58,223 nucleotides of DNA, from NCBI GenBank assembly GCA_009779835.1, contig WRBD01000015.1, positions 1-58,223 on the forward strand, read 5' to 3'. This document shows, piece after piece, positions 45,364-54,401 of the stretch (positions are counted from its first letter, which is position 1; the number at the start of each line of letters is the position of its first letter). Source of the stretch: Defluviitaleaceae bacterium. GTDB lineage: Bacteria > Bacillota > Clostridia > Lachnospirales > WQUN01. A program made the position numbers and the translations under genes. The notes under the pieces are model-generated. The model saw only the letters and a list, made by a program, of their open reading frames with translations, was not told the origin of the DNA and did not search any database.

Positions 45364-45996
45364 TTAATAATCCCCCGCCAATTTTGTATAACTGTTAGTA
45401 AAATCCTCTTGTTGCAAGCTGGTCATAACAAGCCTGTCGTTATTTAATTCAAACGTCCATAACTCGCCGCGAATTTCATTACGCCGCGGGTTATCGCGGA
45501 AAATATTTAAACGGGAATCATTTGCGGCCCATGTGAAACTGTCATCTTCGCCCGGAAAACCACGTGTTCCGGTTCCGTCGCCGTTAAATACATATGTGAA
45601 TGTCTCGCTCTCTTCCCAAGACCATATGCCCACTAAACCGGGATTATTCTCCATAATCGCCGTAAAATAACTGAATTGTATTTCCTCTACCGGGTTGTTG
45701 TTGTTGGTAATGGTTAAAACATCTTCTTCAATTTCAAAAGTCCAAACTTCGTTTTGAATTTCGTGCCGCGCCACACGTTGTTCATGGCTGATCTTCAAAC
45801 GTTCGCCACGAGTTTCCCATGTGAACCAATGACGTGTTTCAGGAAAACCGCGTTCGCCCGTGCCATCATCGTAAAATACATAAGTATACGTGCCATCGAC
45901 ATTAAAAAGCCACTCGCCAAATAAATTCTCGTCATTCCCGTAGAAACACCCCGTAAATAATCCAATTAAAATTATTAACGCAAATATTTTTTTCAT
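45364..45996 (-). CDS. Lipoprotein with two tandem beta repeats
   Basis: A 210-residue protein with lipobox LFTGC (cysteine 17). Two ~95-residue repeats carry GEWLFNVDGTYTYVFYDDGTG and GIWSWEESETFTYVFNGDGTG, split by an R-L-(K/N)-I strand and a W-x-F-E-(I/L) strand, homologous to the repeats of the downstream lipoprotein. Translation is coupled by TAATG to the HPt gene. Being sandwiched between a phosphotransfer gene and hemW, it may sense the envelope, but that is inference. Confidence 0.75.
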   Translation of the reverse strand: MKKIFALIILIGLFTGCFYGNDENLFGEWLFNVDGTYTYVFYDDGTGERGFPETRHWFTWETRGERLKISHEQRVARHEIQNEVWTFEIEEDVLTITNNNNPVEEIQFSYFTAIMENNPGLVGIWSWEESETFTYVFNGDGTGTRGFPGEDDSFTWAANDSRLNIFRDNPRRNEIRGELWTFELNNDRLVMTSLQQEDFTNSYTKLAGDY

Positions 45997-46346
45997 TACT
46001 GATTGTCCTCCAATAGTTTCTCAATCGAACCCATTAAAGCAGTTACCGCGTTATTAAGCGGCTCCGTCAAATGCGAACTTTCCTGCTCCGCCTTTGCCAG
46101 CTCTTCAATTTCACTCGTAACTTTTTGCACAACGGGGAAACCCAGGTTCAACGCCGTTCCGCGCAACGCGTGTGCCGATTGAATAATGAGCCTTGTGTCT
46201 CCCGCTTCGATGGCGTTCACAATATCAGCCGCCATCTTTGTTCCGTCAAATTTTCCAAGCAAACGAAAATAAAGCTTCGAGTTTCCCATAACCCGAGCTA
46301 TTCCCTCTTCTGCATTAATTTCCGGTAAGTACGGTGTGTAATCCAT
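45996..46346 (-). CDS. Histidine phosphotransfer (HPt) protein
   Basis: A 116-residue four-helix protein. The HPt motif SAHALRGTALNLG places the phosphorylatable histidine at residue 59, with Lys/Arg and Gly in the expected positions. It is a stand-alone HPt, uncommon in Firmicutes, where most two-component systems are direct. It is transcribed divergently from a REC-AraC regulator (46451), so it could relay phosphate to that protein. No histidine kinase is adjacent. First gene of the HPt-lipoprotein-lipoprotein-hemW operon. Confidence 0.85.
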   Translation of the reverse strand: MDYTPYLPEINAEEGIARVMGNSKLYFRLLGKFDGTKMAADIVNAIEAGDTRLIIQSAHALRGTALNLGFPVVQKVTSEIEELAKAEQESSHLTEPLNNAVTALMGSIEKLLEDNQ

Positions 46347-46403
46347 ATAATATCCCCCCCCCTATTTTAATAACGCTAAACACTATACACATTACTCATA
46401 TTC

Positions 46404-46433
46404 TTGTCAAACTGACAAAACATAAAGTATAAT
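46404..46433 (+). promoter_or_regulatory. Promoter and palindromic operator of the REC-AraC gene
   Basis: TTGTCA (46404-46409), 18-nt spacer, TATAAT (46428-46433). The -35 is half of a palindrome TTGTCA-AAC-TGACAA (46404-46418), a likely regulator site. The ATG at 46451 follows 17 nt later. Confidence 0.6.
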
Positions 46434-46450
46434 GCAGTCGGTGATATCAA

Positions 46451-48049
46451 ATGAATCTCCTTTTAGTGGACGGCGAGTCCGATAACATAAAAAATTTTCG
46501 CGCACATATACGCGGAGCGTATCCGAGCGTTCGGATTGTAGGACATTTTTCCGAAATCGCCGGAAATTTAATAAAAGCAGTGCGAGACTTAAAGCCCGAC
46601 GTCATTTTGTCAGACATACGATTTTTCGGCGGGCTTTATTTTGTTCGTTTCAAGGAAATTCACGAGGAATTTCCCGATATAAAATTCATAATGTACGGCA
46701 CGTTTAACGAGTCCGATTATATGAAACGCGGGCGGGATTTTGGCGTGCTTGATTTTATGTACAGGCCCGTCAAGCCGGGCGATTTGAACAGATGTATGGA
46801 GTTTGCGATTTCTCAACACAAAAAAACAGTAGAAAGCCGCAGAGTTGCGCGGAACATGGAAAAGGATTATCAGCAGCGAATCTTTCAATATGAAGAAATT
46901 TTTTTGCGATCATTACTTAACGGCGACATTGACAAAGAACGCGAAGTAAGAAACGGCTTTGAATATTTTGAAATTCCCTTCGGCACGGAATTTTCCGTGT
47001 TCATTGTAAGAATTGACCATTACAAGCGTGTTGCTCTCGCGCTTTCCGAGTTGGAAAAACATATGAAAATAATTAGTATATTATCGGTTGTGCGCGGTGT
47101 AACACGCGAACATAAAGCAAGGTCGTTTATCCGCGGCTTTCACGAAATTCCGATTATTATAAACGCGGCTTTTACTACCGAAGAAAAAGTTTTGCTTGGC
47201 GACCGTTTAAAACATGCTATTTTTGATAAAACGGGAATGCGATGCACAATCGGAATAGGGCGAACCTACGCAGCGCCGATGGAAATTGCAATTTCCGCTC
47301 GCGAAGCAGATGCCGCTTTCGGATACCGATACCGCATGGGATATCATGCCGTTATTCCAATTGAATTCGTAGAGCCGGATAATAACATTACCTTCCGTTA
47401 TCCGCACGCAAGAGAAGCCCGTCTTGTTTATTCCGCTGTGGTAGGCGATTACGAATACTGTAAGGGCTTGCTTTCCGAACTTTTTAACGCGCTTGCGCAA
47501 TCAGGCCCCATGCCCGAAAACTTGGTTGCAAAAATTGTAATGACAATTGTTTTCCGGATAAGCCGTTATATCAGCGAACAAAATTTGCCTTTCGCAAGCG
47601 AAGTAGCGAGGTACTTCCCGACCGCCGATATTCTGCGCCTTACAACAATAGACGACGGTTATCAGTTCATGGACAAATCGCTGAAAGATTTTTGCACGTT
47701 CATAGGGAAATACCACATGAAGGACTCCTTGCGCCTGCACATTGCCGCTAAACGCCACATACAGGAACACTATTTTGAAAATTTCTCCATCGCCCGCATA
47801 GCCGTAAAACTGGGCACAACGCCCGAAACCCTTAACAAGGTTTTCATGGAACGCGAAAAAGTTATGCTTTTCGATTACGTAATGTGGGTACGCGTACAAG
47901 AAGCCCAAAAGCACCTAACCGAAAGCGCGACAGAAGAAGATATCATTGCCGTACAAGTAGGCTTTGACGACGTAAAATACTTCCGTTCGATTTTTAAAAA
48001 ATATGTAGGTGAAACTCCGGCGGAACACAGGGCAAGGTCAAGAGAATAA
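46451..48049 (+). CDS. Response regulator with AraC-type DNA-binding domain
   Basis: A 532-residue protein of the YesN type. The N-terminal receiver has Asp7 (LLLVDGES, acidic pocket reduced), phospho-acceptor Asp55 (VILSDIRF) and Lys108 (RPVKP). A central helical/coiled region (about 115-390) leads to a C-terminal double helix-turn-helix AraC domain (about 425-525, HYFENFSIARIAVKLGTTPE and AVQVGFDDVKYFRSIFKKY, then GETPAEHR). YesN regulators usually control neighbouring sugar transport or surface genes with a LytS-type kinase; none is here. The divergent HPt gene is the most likely partner. Confidence 0.85.
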   Translation: MNLLLVDGESDNIKNFRAHIRGAYPSVRIVGHFSEIAGNLIKAVRDLKPDVILSDIRFFGGLYFVRFKEIHEEFPDIKFIMYGTFNESDYMKRGRDFGVLDFMYRPVKPGDLNRCMEFAISQHKKTVESRRVARNMEKDYQQRIFQYEEIFLRSLLNGDIDKEREVRNGFEYFEIPFGTEFSVFIVRIDHYKRVALALSELEKHMKIISILSVVRGVTREHKARSFIRGFHEIPIIINAAFTTEEKVLLGDRLKHAIFDKTGMRCTIGIGRTYAAPMEIAISAREADAAFGYRYRMGYHAVIPIEFVEPDNNITFRYPHAREARLVYSAVVGDYEYCKGLLSELFNALAQSGPMPENLVAKIVMTIVFRISRYISEQNLPFASEVARYFPTADILRLTTIDDGYQFMDKSLKDFCTFIGKYHMKDSLRLHIAAKRHIQEHYFENFSIARIAVKLGTTPETLNKVFMEREKVMLFDYVMWVRVQEAQKHLTESATEEDIIAVQVGFDDVKYFRSIFKKYVGETPAEHRARSRE

Positions 48050-48205
48050 TACCATCATGTAGATTTATTCGGGTTCGGTCATACCGACCCGGCTTGCTTT
48101 GCGTTTAATGGCACTTTTGGGGTTATTGAAGTCTACAGCGAACAATTAGCCGCTCTGCAATGGGGCAGGTTTTAGGGTCTCTGGCCAGACCAATGGGTTA
48201 CCGGC

Positions 48206-49192
48206 TTATTCATTTTTTTGTTCCCGAAGCATTAAGTCTGTAACAGCGGTTTTGGGGTTTTTATTTTCAAAGAGGATTTTATTTATTTCTTCTATGATTG
48301 GCATGGTTGTGTTGTGCTTGCGCGCTAATTGTAATGCGGTTTTAGCGGTGCCAACGCCTTCAACTACCATGCCGATTTGTTTTAGTGTTTCATCCAGAGA
48401 ATTGCCCTGCGCAAGCGAAAAACCGGCGCGCCAGTTTCGCGAATGCTTGCTTGTGCAAGTTACGATTAAATCGCCCATTCCCGAAAGCCCTGCGAAGGTT
48501 TGCTCTTTCGCGCCCATTTTTACGCCAAGACGCGAAATCTCCGCAACTCCGCGTGTGATTAATGCGGCTTTTGAGTTATCGCCAAAACCAAGCCCGTCCG
48601 AACAACCCGCCGCCAAAGCAATCACATTTTTTAACGCTCCGCCTATTTCCGCGCCGATTAAATCCGAAGAAGTGTAAACGCGAAAATTTTCAGAAGAAAA
48701 AACAGCCTGTACGGCGGTTGCAACCGACTTATCTTCGGAAGCCGCTACAACAGCAGTCGGAATATTTTTCAAAACCTCTTCGGCATGACTGGGACCGGTC
48801 AGCGCGGCAAAACGACAGTCATTGTTAAGAGAGCGCAAATATTCCGAGATACGAATTTGCTTCGTTTCTTCCAACCCCTTCGCACCGTTTACCACAATTT
48901 TTTCCGCGTTAAAATAAGATGCGAAAACAGGCGCGACCGCACTAACAGCTTTTGAAGTCATCGCAAGCACAAAAATTTCCGCATGATTTGCGGCAATTTC
49001 AACATCAGCTGTAATCTTTATAGAAGAAGGAATAACCACCTGCGGCAGGTAATTATTCCTTCTCGTTTTCAATAATTCTTCCACATATTCCGCATTGCCG
49101 TCCCATGCAAAAACATCATGTCCGTTTCCGCAAAGCACATTAGCCAAAGCAATGCCCCAGCTACCAAAACCAATTACAGAAATTTTTTTCAT
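48206..49192 (-). CDS. gpsA: NAD(P)-dependent glycerol-3-phosphate dehydrogenase
   Basis: A 328-residue cytoplasmic enzyme supplying sn-glycerol-3-phosphate for phospholipids. The N-terminal dinucleotide loop is ISVIGFGSWGIALANVL; GAKGLEETKQIRISEYL, the catalytic lysine in IGGALKNVIALAAGC, and FAGLSGMGDLIVTCTS are all GpsA signatures. Length is normal. It starts after TTGGAG with six nt spacing. Its usual partner plsY is absent and an AT-rich kinase gene lies just upstream. Confidence 0.93.
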   Translation of the reverse strand: MKKISVIGFGSWGIALANVLCGNGHDVFAWDGNAEYVEELLKTRRNNYLPQVVIPSSIKITADVEIAANHAEIFVLAMTSKAVSAVAPVFASYFNAEKIVVNGAKGLEETKQIRISEYLRSLNNDCRFAALTGPSHAEEVLKNIPTAVVAASEDKSVATAVQAVFSSENFRVYTSSDLIGAEIGGALKNVIALAAGCSDGLGFGDNSKAALITRGVAEISRLGVKMGAKEQTFAGLSGMGDLIVTCTSKHSRNWRAGFSLAQGNSLDETLKQIGMVVEGVGTAKTALQLARKHNTTMPIIEEINKILFENKNPKTAVTDLMLREQKNE

Positions 49193-49233
49193 TTATTTGT
49201 CTCCAATCAAGAGGCAAGTTTTTGTGTAGCCTC

Positions 49234-50190
49234 TTATAACGACTCAAAAGCTTTACACGCCATAACAAGCTGCTCTTCTCTCCAGCTTAATTGTGATTGG
49301 TCGTATCTTCTGTAATAATACTCAATTACCCAAATCAAGGCTATATATAAATCATATAAAGCCAACCGAATTTTTATATTGTTATCCGGTGCAGAAAAAT
49401 CAATACCGTAGCCTGCGCAAAAATGCTCGTTCATAGCGTATTTGCGAAAAAAAGCTTCCATTAAGACATCTGCGTATAAAGCACGTTCAAAATCAATTAT
49501 TCCTGTTATCTTATTGTTTTTAACCAAAACATTTCCCTGCCACAAATCCCAATGCACAAGTTTTGAAGTTTTTACATCGCCGCAAGCAAATATGAACGAC
49601 TTCAAGATACTTTCAATTTCAACACACGAAACCGGCAATTTAATGTCTAAATCTTTGCTGTCGTCCAATAAATCCGTTGTAATATTCATAAAAGTGGTTT
49701 GCCAGTTGTCTACCTGTTTGTCCGGCTGTATTAATCGACCAAATTTACTATGTTCAATGCTGTTTATTTGGCGATTAAGTTTTCCAAGTTGAAATAAAAT
49801 ATCATTGTTTTGTTCGGGGCTTAACTCCAATGAAATGGAATTAAAATTATCGCCATTTATTTTTTCCGCAAAGAAATAATCCGAATCACATAATTCCTTG
49901 GAAGTATCATAAAAAAGCACAGCGGGGACAGGAACAGAAGTGTTCGCCTTTACCAACTTCAAGGCGTCCACTTCTGTTTTCATTGCATTTTTTTCATACC
50001 TTAAAACACGCACATTATCCTTAGGCGCGATTTTTAAAACAACTTCTTTACCAGCAAGTTTTAAAATATACAAGGCACTAAACTCGCCAATGTTATTTTC
50101 AGAAATTTCATCAGCGGCTTTCCCGAATGCTTTTTTAGCAAGAGAATTTATTTGGCTATTACTAAGTTTATTTTTAGATAAACTCTCCAC
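49234..50190 (-). CDS. Aminoglycoside-phosphotransferase-like kinase
   Basis: A 318-residue APH-fold protein. VVLKIAP is the ATP lysine strand; LVHWDLWQGNVLVKNNKITG (near residue 211) is the catalytic loop, and IIDFERA the metal-binding motif. Such enzymes phosphorylate aminoglycosides, choline, homoserine or small metabolites; no substrate can be assigned. The start is GTG at 50190 with AGGGG upstream. The DNA is clearly AT-richer and nearly free of CGCG compared with gpsA and the cpgS-like gene, suggesting recent transfer into this operon. Confidence 0.8.
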   Translation of the reverse strand: MESLSKNKLSNSQINSLAKKAFGKAADEISENNIGEFSALYILKLAGKEVVLKIAPKDNVRVLRYEKNAMKTEVDALKLVKANTSVPVPAVLFYDTSKELCDSDYFFAEKINGDNFNSISLELSPEQNNDILFQLGKLNRQINSIEHSKFGRLIQPDKQVDNWQTTFMNITTDLLDDSKDLDIKLPVSCVEIESILKSFIFACGDVKTSKLVHWDLWQGNVLVKNNKITGIIDFERALYADVLMEAFFRKYAMNEHFCAGYGIDFSAPDNNIKIRLALYDLYIALIWVIEYYYRRYDQSQLSWREEQLVMACKAFESL

Positions 50191-50202
50191 AAGAAACAGC
50201 CC

Positions 50203-51531
50203 CTAACAGAAATTGTTCACAAAATCATTTATTACATCTTCCAAATCAGGTTTACCTATTTCTTGCAGGGCATAGTCTACGCGGGTGGTTGGTTTTGTGA
50301 TTTTTATTACGCGGTTCAGGTCTATGGGGGTGGCTATTATTGCCGCGTCGCAAGGGGTTTTTTCTATTGTGGCGGCAAGGTCTGCCATTTGTTCCTCGCC
50401 GTAACCCATCGCGGGAAGGAGATTACCAATGTCCGGGTAAGTGTTGTATGTTTCGACAAGGCGACCTACTGCGAATTTGCGCGGGTCAACTAATTCAGAC
50501 GCACCGAAACGCCTCGCCGCTACTACTCCCGCACCAATTTTCATTTCGCCGTGCGTAAGGGTCGGGCCGTCTTCGATTACCAAAACACGCTTGCCGCGAA
50601 TAAGGAACGGGTCTTCCACTGTTATTGTCGATGCCGCTTCAATTACTGTTGCGTCGGGGTTTACCTTTTCGATGTTTGCGCGAACGGTTTGAATGTTTTC
50701 AAAATCCGCGCTGTCGATTTTATTTATTACCGCAACGTCGGCAATGCGAAGGGTAACTTCGCCCGGATAATATTTTAATTCGTGGCCGGGCCGATGCGGG
50801 TCAACCACAGTGATTGTAAGGTCGGGATTGTAGAAGGGGAAATCGTTGTTGCCGCCGTCCCATAAAATTACATCACAGCCGTCCGGGTCATTTTCGGCGG
50901 CACGCAAAATTGCTTCATAATCAACGCCCGCGTAAATTACGTTTCCGCGTGCGATGTGCGGTTCGTATTCTTCCATTTCTTCTATGGTGCAGCCGTGTTT
51001 TTTCAAGTCGTCAATTGTGGCAAAGCGTTGTACTTTTTGCGCTTCAAGATCGCCGTAGGGCATAGGATGACGCACCGCAACAACTTTTTTGCCGTGCTTA
51101 ATAAGAAGCTCCACAACGCGACGCGCCGTTTGGCTTTTTCCGCAACCCGTCCGAACAGCGCAAACAGCGATTACGGGCTTGGTGCTTTTCACCATTGTTT
51201 GCTTATAGCCAAGCAAGGTGAAGTCCGCGCCGGCGGCGTTTACAATCGCGCTGATTCCCATCACCGTTTCATACGAAACATCGCTGTACGCGAAAACACA
51301 TTCGTCCGCGTCCAGTTTTTTTATTAATTCGGGAAGTTCTTCCTGTGCAAAAATCGGGATTCCTTCGGGATAAAGCTTCCCCGCCAAAGATGCGGGATAT
51401 TTTCTGTCCGCGATATCGGGAATTTGCGCCGCGGTAAATGCCACTACTTTGTATGCGTCATTGTCGCGGTAATACGTGTTGAAATTATGAAAATCCCGCC
51501 CCGCTGCGCCGATTATTATTATTTTTTTCAT
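50203..51531 (-). CDS. Cyclic 2,3-diphosphoglycerate synthetase-like GTPase
   Basis: A 442-residue protein similar in layout to archaeal cyclic-2,3-diphosphoglycerate synthetases. An N-terminal Rossmann-like region (IIGAAGRDFHNFNTYYRDN) is followed by a P-loop near residues 125-136 (VCAVRTGCGKSQTARR), then RHPMPYGDLEAQ, LWDGGNNDFPFYNPDL and DPHRPGHELKYYPGE. In bacteria the true reaction of this family is not settled. It has its own promoter (51564-51592), and a twin ARG-box-like operator almost identical to that of argC lies at the same distance from the -35, so it is probably controlled with arginine metabolism. Confidence 0.75.
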   Translation of the reverse strand: MKKIIIIGAAGRDFHNFNTYYRDNDAYKVVAFTAAQIPDIADRKYPASLAGKLYPEGIPIFAQEELPELIKKLDADECVFAYSDVSYETVMGISAIVNAAGADFTLLGYKQTMVKSTKPVIAVCAVRTGCGKSQTARRVVELLIKHGKKVVAVRHPMPYGDLEAQKVQRFATIDDLKKHGCTIEEMEEYEPHIARGNVIYAGVDYEAILRAAENDPDGCDVILWDGGNNDFPFYNPDLTITVVDPHRPGHELKYYPGEVTLRIADVAVINKIDSADFENIQTVRANIEKVNPDATVIEAASTITVEDPFLIRGKRVLVIEDGPTLTHGEMKIGAGVVAARRFGASELVDPRKFAVGRLVETYNTYPDIGNLLPAMGYGEEQMADLAATIEKTPCDAAIIATPIDLNRVIKITKPTTRVDYALQEIGKPDLEDVINDFVNNFC

Positions 51532-51563
51532 GAGGTAAACCCCTTTCTTGAATTTCTGAAATC

Positions 51564-51592
51564 AGTTTAGCATACGAAAAAACTCTATGCAA
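51564..51592 (-). promoter_or_regulatory. Promoter of the cpgS-like gene
   Basis: Minus strand: TTGCAT (51587-51592), 17-nt spacer, TAAACT (51564-51569). The -35 to operator distance (8 nt) equals that of the argC promoter. Confidence 0.6.
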
Positions 51593-51600
51593 TAGTTTTT

Positions 51601-51636
51601 TGCATAAATATTCATTTTATTTTGCATATACATGCA
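51601..51636 (-). promoter_or_regulatory. Tandem ARG-box-like operator upstream of the cpgS-like gene
   Basis: On the minus strand TGCATGTATATGCA (51623-51636) and TGAATATTTATGCA (51601-51614), 8 nt apart (centres 22 bp). The surrounding ~45 bp match the argC operator at most positions, including the GCAAAAAAC that follows. It lies between lepA's end and the promoter. Confidence 0.65.
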
Positions 51637-51651
51637 AAGTGTATTGCGACG

Positions 51652-53451
51652 TTATGACTCGTCCAGTTTTAAAACATTCATGAATGCCTGTTGGGGAACT
51701 TCTACGGAGCCAATGCTTCGCATACGTTTTTTGCCCTCTTTTTGTTTTTCAAGGAGCTTTTTCTTGCGGGTGATGTCGCCGCCATAGCATTTAGAAAGAA
51801 CGTCTTTGCGAAGCGCGCCTATTGTTTCGCGGGCTATGATTTTACTGCCTATGCAGGCTTGAATGGGAATTTCAAATTGATGTTTTGGAATTTCTTTTTT
51901 AAGTTTTTCCGCCATACGGCGGCCGCGCTCTTCGGCGGTTTTTTTGAACACAATGAATGAAAGCGCATCAACGGGTTCGTGGTGCACGAGGATGTCGAGT
52001 TTTACAAGGTCGGATTGCTGATAGCCGAGAAGGTCGTAATCGAAGGAGGCGTATCCTCGCGAGCGGGATTTCAATGTGTCGAAGAAATCGTAAATAATTT
52101 CGTTAAGTGGCAATTCGTAGCGAAGGATTGCGCGGTTTTCGTCCAAATATTCCATGCCGAGATAAACACCGCGTCGTTCTTGGCACAGCTCCATCACAGG
52201 GCCAAGATAATCCTTCGGAAGCATAATTTCAGCTTTCACAATAGGTTCTTCCATGAAATTTATTTTTGAAGGGTCGGGCATATCGGCGGGGTTGGAAAGT
52301 TCTATTATTTCTCCATTTGTTTGGTGAACTTTGTAAATTACACTGGGCGCGGTTGTGATTAAATCTAAATTATATTCACGCTCAAGACGTTCTTGGATAA
52401 TTTCCAAGTGCAACAAACCCAAGAACCCGCATCGAAAACCAAAGCCCAGCGCAACGGAAGTTTCCGGCTCGAACTGTAAAGATGCATCATTTAATTGAAG
52501 TTTATCCAACGAATCACGAAGGTCTGTGTAGCGTGCGCCGTCTGCGGGGAAAACTCCACAATAGACCATCGGGTTTACCTTTTTGTATCCCGGGAACGGT
52601 TCGGAAGTTTTTCTGCCGACTTCGGTGACGGTGTCGCCAATGCTTGTGTCACGCACGTTTTTTATGCTAGCCGTGATATAGCCGACTTCACCTGCGGAGA
52701 GTTTTTCCGCCGGAATAAATTTTCCCGGCCCAAATGAACCCGTCTCAACGATTTCAAATTGTTTTTCCGTCGCCATAAAATATGCGTGAGTTCCTTTTTT
52801 AATCACGCCGTCGATTACGCGAATGAACACAATAACTCCCTTATACGGGTCGAAAACCGAGTCGAAAATAAGGGCTTTAAGGGGAGCGTCGGGGTCGCCG
52901 GTGGGAGCGGGAATCGCAGAAATTACGCGGTCGAAAACATGCTGTATGTTTATTGAATTTTTCGCGGAAATAAGCGGCGCATCCGTTGTGTCCAGCCCGA
53001 TTATATTTTCGATATCGGCCTTGGTTTTTTCCGGGTCGGCGGCAATTAAGTCGATTTTATTTATTACCGGCACGACTTCGAGATTATTGTCCAACGCCAA
53101 ATAGACGTTCGCAAGCGTTTGAGCTTCTATGCCTTGCGCCGCGTCTACAATTAAAACCGCACCCTCGCAAGCCGCAAGCGAACGCGAAACTTCATATGTG
53201 AAGTCCACATGGCCGGGGGTATCTATTAAATTTAATGTGTATTCTTCACCGTCGGGTGCGGTGTACACAAGCCGCACAGACTGCGCCTTAATTGTGATTC
53301 CGCGCTCTCGCTCCAAATCCATGTTGTCCAGAACCTGCGATTGCATTTCGCGCTTTGTTAAAACGCCGGAAAGTTCAATCAATCTGTCCGCAAGTGTGGA
53401 TTTCCCGTGGTCTATGTGGGCAATGATGCAGAAATTTCTGATGTTTTTCAA
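51652..53451 (-). CDS. lepA: Translation elongation factor 4
   Basis: A 599-residue GTPase that back-translocates or remodels stalled ribosomes. TTG at 53451 is chosen because AAAGGAG lies 8 nt before it; an upstream in-frame start would add 17 residues not found in EF4. The order is: G domain ([28 protein letters not shown]), domain II, domain III ([20 protein letters not shown]), domain V, and the LepA-specific C-terminal domain ([16 protein letters not shown], then [16 protein letters not shown]). It is the last gene of the proline operon, starting within 15 nt of the ubiA-like stop. Confidence 0.95.
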   Translation of the reverse strand: MKNIRNFCIIAHIDHGKSTLADRLIELSGVLTKREMQSQVLDNMDLERERGITIKAQSVRLVYTAPDGEEYTLNLIDTPGHVDFTYEVSRSLAACEGAVLIVDAAQGIEAQTLANVYLALDNNLEVVPVINKIDLIAADPEKTKADIENIIGLDTTDAPLISAKNSINIQHVFDRVISAIPAPTGDPDAPLKALIFDSVFDPYKGVIVFIRVIDGVIKKGTHAYFMATEKQFEIVETGSFGPGKFIPAEKLSAGEVGYITASIKNVRDTSIGDTVTEVGRKTSEPFPGYKKVNPMVYCGVFPADGARYTDLRDSLDKLQLNDASLQFEPETSVALGFGFRCGFLGLLHLEIIQERLEREYNLDLITTAPSVIYKVHQTNGEIIELSNPADMPDPSKINFMEEPIVKAEIMLPKDYLGPVMELCQERRGVYLGMEYLDENRAILRYELPLNEIIYDFFDTLKSRSRGYASFDYDLLGYQQSDLVKLDILVHHEPVDALSFIVFKKTAEERGRRMAEKLKKEIPKHQFEIPIQACIGSKIIARETIGALRKDVLSKCYGGDITRKKKLLEKQKEGKKRMRSIGSVEVPQQAFMNVLKLDES

Positions 53452-53465
53452 AAGAAAGTCTCCTT

Positions 53466-54401
53466 TCAAAATTTTTGTCCGGGAAAAAGACGTAATGCCC
53501 ATGGATATAAAAATAAAATGCTTAACAAACCGAAAACGACAATTGCGCCAATTAAAACTTTATCGCCGAAAATTATCGCAACAGGGTCGCCGTAGGAATT
53601 TTCGGTATGGGTGTTAAGCAGATATTTACATATAATAAAAATAATTAACGGAACAGTATAAACCATTTGCGACTCACTTGTCATCGCCCAAAGCGCGTAA
53701 AAAATTATGCTGATTGCCGCGCACGAAAAAACCGCGCCGTTTAGAAATTCAAGATTGTACCCATTAAGAACTTTCCGCCCTGTTTCTCCCAGTTGAATTA
53801 ACTCGCCGCGCCGCTTTCCGAACGCCATGAAAAGCGAGCCCGCCGCGATGGTTAGAAACATCCATTCGGAAATATTCGTCAAACCAATTGCCGCACCGCC
53901 GATAAAAATTCGCAAAACAAAACCGGCGGCTATACAGAAGCAATCAATTATGGCAACGTGTTTCCAGTTGAATGAATACACCAAATTCAAAATTACATAA
54001 AGCCCGCAAAAAAACAGAACCGACACTACTCCGGGGCCGGAATGCGACCACCACCCGTCGGGCGGCGAATGAAAAATACCGAAGTAATACGTAATCAAGC
54101 CAAACCCCGTTGCAAATAAAAAAAACGCAAAATTAGTTGCTGCTGACTTTGATATTTCCCCCGCTGCAATTGGGCGCATTTTATTTTTCGGATGAGCCTT
54201 GTCCTTTTCGTAATCAATTATATCGTTTATCGCATAAATTCCCGATGCAATCAAACAAAGCGCCACATAACAAACCGCGGCTTTAAAAAATAAATCCGCG
54301 TTGGTTAAGTTAAATGAATAAACAAGCGGCACAAAAACCAAAGCATTTTTTAAGTAATGCTTTGGTCGCATGAGCCTTATGAAACTGCGAAGTTTTTTCA
54401 T
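53466..54401 (-). CDS. UbiA-family prenyltransferase (decaprenyl-phosphate phosphoribosyltransferase-like)
   Basis: A 311-residue membrane protein with eight or nine helices. [20 protein letters not shown] and the Asp-rich motif [20 protein letters not shown] match the UbiA subgroup that includes 5-phosphoribosyl-1-phosphate:decaprenyl-phosphate transferase (DprA/Rv3806c type). In mycobacteria that enzyme feeds arabinan synthesis; homologues in other bacteria may make other polyprenyl-phospho-sugars. Its start overlaps the proA stop by 4 nt, so it is coupled to proline genes, which has no obvious metabolic reason. Confidence 0.8.
   Translation of the reverse strand: MKKLRSFIRLMRPKHYLKNALVFVPLVYSFNLTNADLFFKAAVCYVALCLIASGIYAINDIIDYEKDKAHPKNKMRPIAAGEISKSAATNFAFFLFATGFGLITYYFGIFHSPPDGWWSHSGPGVVSVLFFCGLYVILNLVYSFNWKHVAIIDCFCIAAGFVLRIFIGGAAIGLTNISEWMFLTIAAGSLFMAFGKRRGELIQLGETGRKVLNGYNLEFLNGAVFSCAAISIIFYALWAMTSESQMVYTVPLIIFIICKYLLNTHTENSYGDPVAIIFGDKVLIGAIVVFGLLSILFLYPWALRLFPGQKF

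Noticed and set aside
48050-48205. Short open stretch after the AraC regulator (plus strand, ending ...LAALQWGRF) with a 9-bp hairpin at 48070-48091
   Set aside because: It looks like a gene fragment but has no start or ribosome site; the hairpin lacks a T-run, so a terminator is not supported.
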